Of a stretch of DNA of 64,000 bases, positions 61,287 to 64,000 are shown one piece after another. How positions within the stretch are numbered: the first letter of the stretch is position 1; each line of letters starts with the position of its first letter. A program made the translations under genes and the position numbers. Source of the stretch: Albidovulum litorale (GTDB lineage: Bacteria > Pseudomonadota > Alphaproteobacteria > Rhodobacterales > Rhodobacteraceae); NCBI RefSeq assembly GCF_025751495.1, contig NZ_JAOWKZ010000005.1:124001-188000 (forward strand), given 5' to 3'. The notes beneath the pieces are model-generated. The model was not told where the DNA came from. It worked only from the letters and a program-made list of their open reading frames with translations, and did no database searches.

Positions 61287-62210
61287 TCAGTACCGGATTT
61301 TCGGGTCGATCCACGCGTAGAGGATATCGACCACGAGGTTGAAAAGGATGGTGAGCGCCCCCACGAGGATGGTGACGCCAAGCATGACCGCGTAGTCGCG
61401 GTTGAGCGCGCTGTCGACAAAGCTTCTGCCGATGCCGCCGGTGGAGAAGTAGAAATCCACCACGACCGAACCGGTGATCATCGTCACGAAGGCAGGCCCG
61501 AGGTAGGAAAGAACCGGCAGCAGCGCGGGTTTCAACGCGTGACGCAGGATCACCTTGCGTTCCGGCAAGCCCTTGGCGCGGGCAGTGCGGATGTGGTTGG
61601 AGGTCAGAACCTCCAGCATCGAGGCCCGCGTGATCCGCGCGATCGAGGCCATAAAAGAGGTCGAAAGCGCGATGACCGGCATGACCATGTATTCCCACTG
61701 GCCGCCTTCCCAGCCGCCGCCGGGCAGCCAGCGCAGCCAGTAGGTGAAGGTCAAAAGCAGGATCGGTGCCATCACGAAGTTCGGTAGCACTTGCGCGCCG
61801 ATGGAGACGCCGACGGCAAGATAGTCGAGGAAGGTATTGTGTCGGATCGCCGCCGCGATGCCGAGCGATACGCCAACGGCGACTGCGACAAGGAACGAGA
61901 TAAAGCCATAGGTCAGCGTGACCGGAAAGCCCTGTGCGATGATCTCGTTCACCGTCCGGTCCTTGTAGATGAAGGACGGGCCGAAATCGAAATGCGCGAT
62001 GATGCCCCAGACATAGGAGAAAAGCTGACGCCAGAGCGGCTGATCGAGACCGTATTTCGCCTCAAGATTGGCCAGCACCTGCGGCGGCAGCGCGCGTTCC
62101 TGCGTGAACGGGCCGCCGGGGGCCGCGTGCATCAGGAGGAACGAGATGATGATGAGCAGAAGAAGCGTCGGCACCGCGACGGCCAGACGCTTGATGACAT
62201 AGGAGAGCAT
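61287..62210 (-). CDS. oppB: Oligopeptide ABC transporter permease OppB
   Basis: 307-residue partner permease. The N-terminus MLSYVIKRLAVAVPTLLLLI and the periplasmic APGGPFTQERALPPQVLANL are characteristic of OppB rather than DppB. EAA loop: IRTARAKGLPERKVILRHAL. It is separated from oppA by 60 bp containing a strong hairpin. Confidence 0.93.
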   Translation of the reverse strand: MLSYVIKRLAVAVPTLLLLIIISFLLMHAAPGGPFTQERALPPQVLANLEAKYGLDQPLWRQLFSYVWGIIAHFDFGPSFIYKDRTVNEIIAQGFPVTLTYGFISFLVAVAVGVSLGIAAAIRHNTFLDYLAVGVSIGAQVLPNFVMAPILLLTFTYWLRWLPGGGWEGGQWEYMVMPVIALSTSFMASIARITRASMLEVLTSNHIRTARAKGLPERKVILRHALKPALLPVLSYLGPAFVTMITGSVVVDFYFSTGGIGRSFVDSALNRDYAVMLGVTILVGALTILFNLVVDILYAWIDPKIRY

Positions 62211-62234
62211 GAGGAAACCCTACCGCAAGGAAGC

Positions 62235-62259
62235 GGGGCGCGCCGGTCAGGCGCGCCCC
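62235..62259 (-). terminator. Hairpin between oppA and oppB
   Basis: GGGGCGCGCC (62235-62244) and GGCGCGCCCC (62250-62259) form a perfect 10-bp stem with a 5-base loop, 12 bp after the oppA stop, with no T-run. Likely protects oppA mRNA or lowers read-through into oppBCDF. Confidence 0.6.
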
Positions 62260-62270
62260 TCAAAGCCGCC

Positions 62271-63884
62271 TTAGTTGGCGACGCGATACATGTCCTTGAG
62301 GTACCAGTTCTGCATCAGGTTGTTCACGCTCATGCCCCTCATGTCGGGCTTGATCATCTCAACCTTCGTGTACTGATAGATCGGCGCGAAGGGCATGTTC
62401 TCCGCGAGGATCTGTTCGGCTTCCTTGTAGAGCGGCGCCGGGTCAGCGGCCGTCTTCGATTCCTTCATCAACTCGTCGTAACGGTCGTTGAAGAACTTGC
62501 CGTTGTTGTGGCCGGAATAGGAGGTGAAGAGGTCCAGATAGGTCGAGGCTTCGTTGTAGTCGCCGCACCATGCATAGCGGGCTACTTCGAAGTCCTGGTT
62601 CTGCATCTTGTCGGTATGAACCTTCCATTCCATGTTGTTCGGCGTCATTTCGACACCGACGGATTTCCAGAACTGCTGAATCGCGATGGCGATCTTCTTG
62701 TGGTTTTCCGAGGTGTTGTAGTTCAGCGTCAGCTTCAGCGGGTTGTCCGGGCCGTAGCCTGCCTCTGCCAGCAGCTCCTTCGCTTTGGCGAACTTTTCTT
62801 CCTGCGGCCAGCTCGCATAGTCGATTTCCGGCATTTCGAAACCGGCGGTTGCCGCATGGGTCCAGTTATAGGACGGCGCCTGTCCACCCTGAAGGATCTT
62901 GTCGACGATCGTGTCGCGGTCGATGGCATAGGACAAAGCCTTGCGCACGCGCACATCCTTGAGTGCCGCCGGTCCCTTCGCCTCGTCGAGGTTGAACATG
63001 TAGATATAAGAGCAGGACTGCGGCACCGAGACTGCCTGATCAGGATACTGTTCTTTCAGGCTGGGATATTGTCCCGCCGGGATGTCAACGCGGTCAAGCT
63101 CGCCCGCAAGGTAACGGGTCAGCGCGGCGTTGTTGTCGTTGATCGTCAGCGCGGTCGCCTTGGTGATGATCGTCTTGGCGTCATCCCAGTACATCGGGTT
63201 GCGCTCCATCACGACCTTTTCGCCGAGGATATGTTCTTTCAGCACATAGGCGCCGTTGCCGACGAGGTTGCCCGGTTCGGTCCACTTGTCGCCACCTGCT
63301 TCCACCACGGCCTTGTTGACCGGGAAGACCGAGGCATGGGTGGTCATAGACGGGAAGTAGGGCAGGGGTGCGGTGATCTTCACCTCGAATGTGTGATCGT
63401 CCACGGCCTTGACGCCCAGCTCATCGACCGGCTTTTCGCCCGCGATGATTTCAGAGGCGTTCACGATCTGCATCAGCTCGATATACCAAGCATATTCCGA
63501 GGCGGTCGCCGGATCGGCCAGACGCTTCCACGCATAGACGAAGTCGTTCGCCGTCACCGGATCGCCGTTCGACCACTTGGCGTTGTCGCGCAGGTGGAAG
63601 GTGTAGGTCGTCTTGTCATCCGAAAGTTCGTAGGACGTCGCGACGCCCGGAACGAGGTTGCCGACCTGATCTTCGTTGTAGAGACCTTCGAAGAGCGAGC
63701 GCATGATGCCCGAGCCTTCGACGTCGGTGTTGATCTGCGGGTCCATCGACTTGATCGCGTCCAGGAGCCAGTAGGTGTATTCCTGATTTTCCGCGAGCGT
63801 ATCGCCCGCCGCAACTTCGGCCGCAACGGCCGGCAGGGCGAGGCTGGCGCTGAGGATGGTGGAAAGGAGCAGTTTGTTCATCAT
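62271..63884 (-). CDS. oppA: Oligopeptide ABC transporter periplasmic binding protein OppA
   Basis: 537-residue SBP_bac_5 protein with Sec signal MMNKLLLSTILSASLALPAV, cleaved after VAA. OppA landmarks: SMDPQINTDVEGSGIMRSLF, GLYNEDQVGNLVPGVATSYE, YTFHLRDNAKWSNGDPVTAN and WCGDYNEASTYLDLFTSYSG, the last typical of OppA/MppA rather than DppA. GGGAGG precedes the tandem ATGATG start; the first ATG has the better spacing (7). First gene of oppABCDF, in the same order as in enterobacteria. The upstream 116 bp to the window edge presumably holds the promoter. Confidence 0.93.
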   Translation of the reverse strand: MMNKLLLSTILSASLALPAVAAEVAAGDTLAENQEYTYWLLDAIKSMDPQINTDVEGSGIMRSLFEGLYNEDQVGNLVPGVATSYELSDDKTTYTFHLRDNAKWSNGDPVTANDFVYAWKRLADPATASEYAWYIELMQIVNASEIIAGEKPVDELGVKAVDDHTFEVKITAPLPYFPSMTTHASVFPVNKAVVEAGGDKWTEPGNLVGNGAYVLKEHILGEKVVMERNPMYWDDAKTIITKATALTINDNNAALTRYLAGELDRVDIPAGQYPSLKEQYPDQAVSVPQSCSYIYMFNLDEAKGPAALKDVRVRKALSYAIDRDTIVDKILQGGQAPSYNWTHAATAGFEMPEIDYASWPQEEKFAKAKELLAEAGYGPDNPLKLTLNYNTSENHKKIAIAIQQFWKSVGVEMTPNNMEWKVHTDKMQNQDFEVARYAWCGDYNEASTYLDLFTSYSGHNNGKFFNDRYDELMKESKTAADPAPLYKEAEQILAENMPFAPIYQYTKVEMIKPDMRGMSVNNLMQNWYLKDMYRVAN

Positions 63885-64000
63885 CGGATGACCTCCCAGT
63901 GGTTGTGTTGTTGTTTTCATTGTTGCCTAGAATGCGCCTGAATAGACGAATGCGCAAAGCCTAGTGCGCGGGTCGTTCCGCACAAGATCAATGCGCCGGT

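Noticed and set aside
61791-63941. A 716-codon open frame antisense to oppA and oppB
   Set aside because: Its codons mirror the third-position G+C bias of the opp genes, its product is Arg/Asp/Val-rich without any domain, and oppA/oppB on the other strand are unmistakable.
1-64000. CRISPR arrays, tRNA or rRNA genes, complete insertion sequences
   Set aside because: No regularly spaced repeats, tRNA-like cloverleafs, rRNA segments or transposase frames were noticed on reading through; a dedicated scan could still find a short RNA gene.

Overview
The window is a gene-dense, high-G+C chromosomal segment of an alphaproteobacterium. I place it in the Rhodobacteraceae (Roseobacter-type marine bacteria). 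The grounds are the family-typical housekeeping genes (trmD-rimM-rpsP-ffh, dnaE), three TRAP or oligopeptide uptake systems, an organosulfonate gene set of the kind known from Roseobacters, a type I sulfide:quinone oxidoreductase, and DUF3052, DUF4242 and Core-2/I-branching genes. No rRNA, tRNA, CRISPR array, integrase or complete insertion sequence was seen.

Layout, left to right. 1-5.6 kb (minus strand): translation and secretion genes ffh, three tandem overlapping GNAT acetyltransferases, chorismate mutase, rpsP, a 50-residue membrane ORF, rimM and trmD. 5.9-7.8 kb: a GFA-family protein (plus) and sqr (minus). 7.9-17.2 kb (minus): one tightly overlapping operon, xdhA-xdhB-xdhC followed by an ABC importer (ATPase, two permeases, BMP-family binding protein), read as purine uptake plus xanthine oxidation. 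17.5-22 kb (plus): an unknown membrane-anchored protein and dnaE. 22-31 kb (minus): a catabolic operon that reads as 2,3-dihydroxypropane-1-sulfonate (DHPS)/sulfolactate use: small membrane protein, TRAP transporter (P, Q, M), hpsN, an SDR and a zinc alcohol dehydrogenase, a universal stress protein, sulfopyruvate decarboxylase comD/comE and an FMN-dependent 2-hydroxyacid dehydrogenase. A divergent LacI-type regulator (31.2 kb) shares an intergenic region holding two palindromic operators.

32.3-42 kb: a second uptake and catabolism set: TAXI-type TRAP transporter with an overlapping universal stress protein gene (minus), an RpiR regulator (minus), and a divergent plus-strand operon of a DMGDH-like demethylase, a beta-keto acid cleavage enzyme (BKACE) and a class III aminotransferase. 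Together these suggest demethylation, transamination and cleavage of an N-methylated beta-amino acid whose identity is not known. 42-48 kb: EamA transporter, YcaQ-like DNA glycosylase, M19 dipeptidase, FadR-type regulator, a small phosphatase, OlsB-like acyltransferase and msrB.

48-58.4 kb is the most accessory part: a SARP/BTAD-type regulator divergent from a DUF4242 gene, a decayed msrB-like fragment, DUF3052, a sulfotransferase divergent from a Core-2/I-branching glycosyltransferase, HIT and zinc-finger proteins, a seven-bladed WD40 propeller fused to cytochrome c, then a visibly lower-G+C patch with a GMC oxidoreductase, a small Tat-signal protein and gene debris. 58.4-63.9 kb (minus) is a complete oppABCDF oligopeptide importer.

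Three of the transporter operons carry a strong hairpin between the binding-protein gene and the permease genes, a recurring way to make more binding protein than membrane components. Many genes overlap by 4 bp, so translational coupling is common here.
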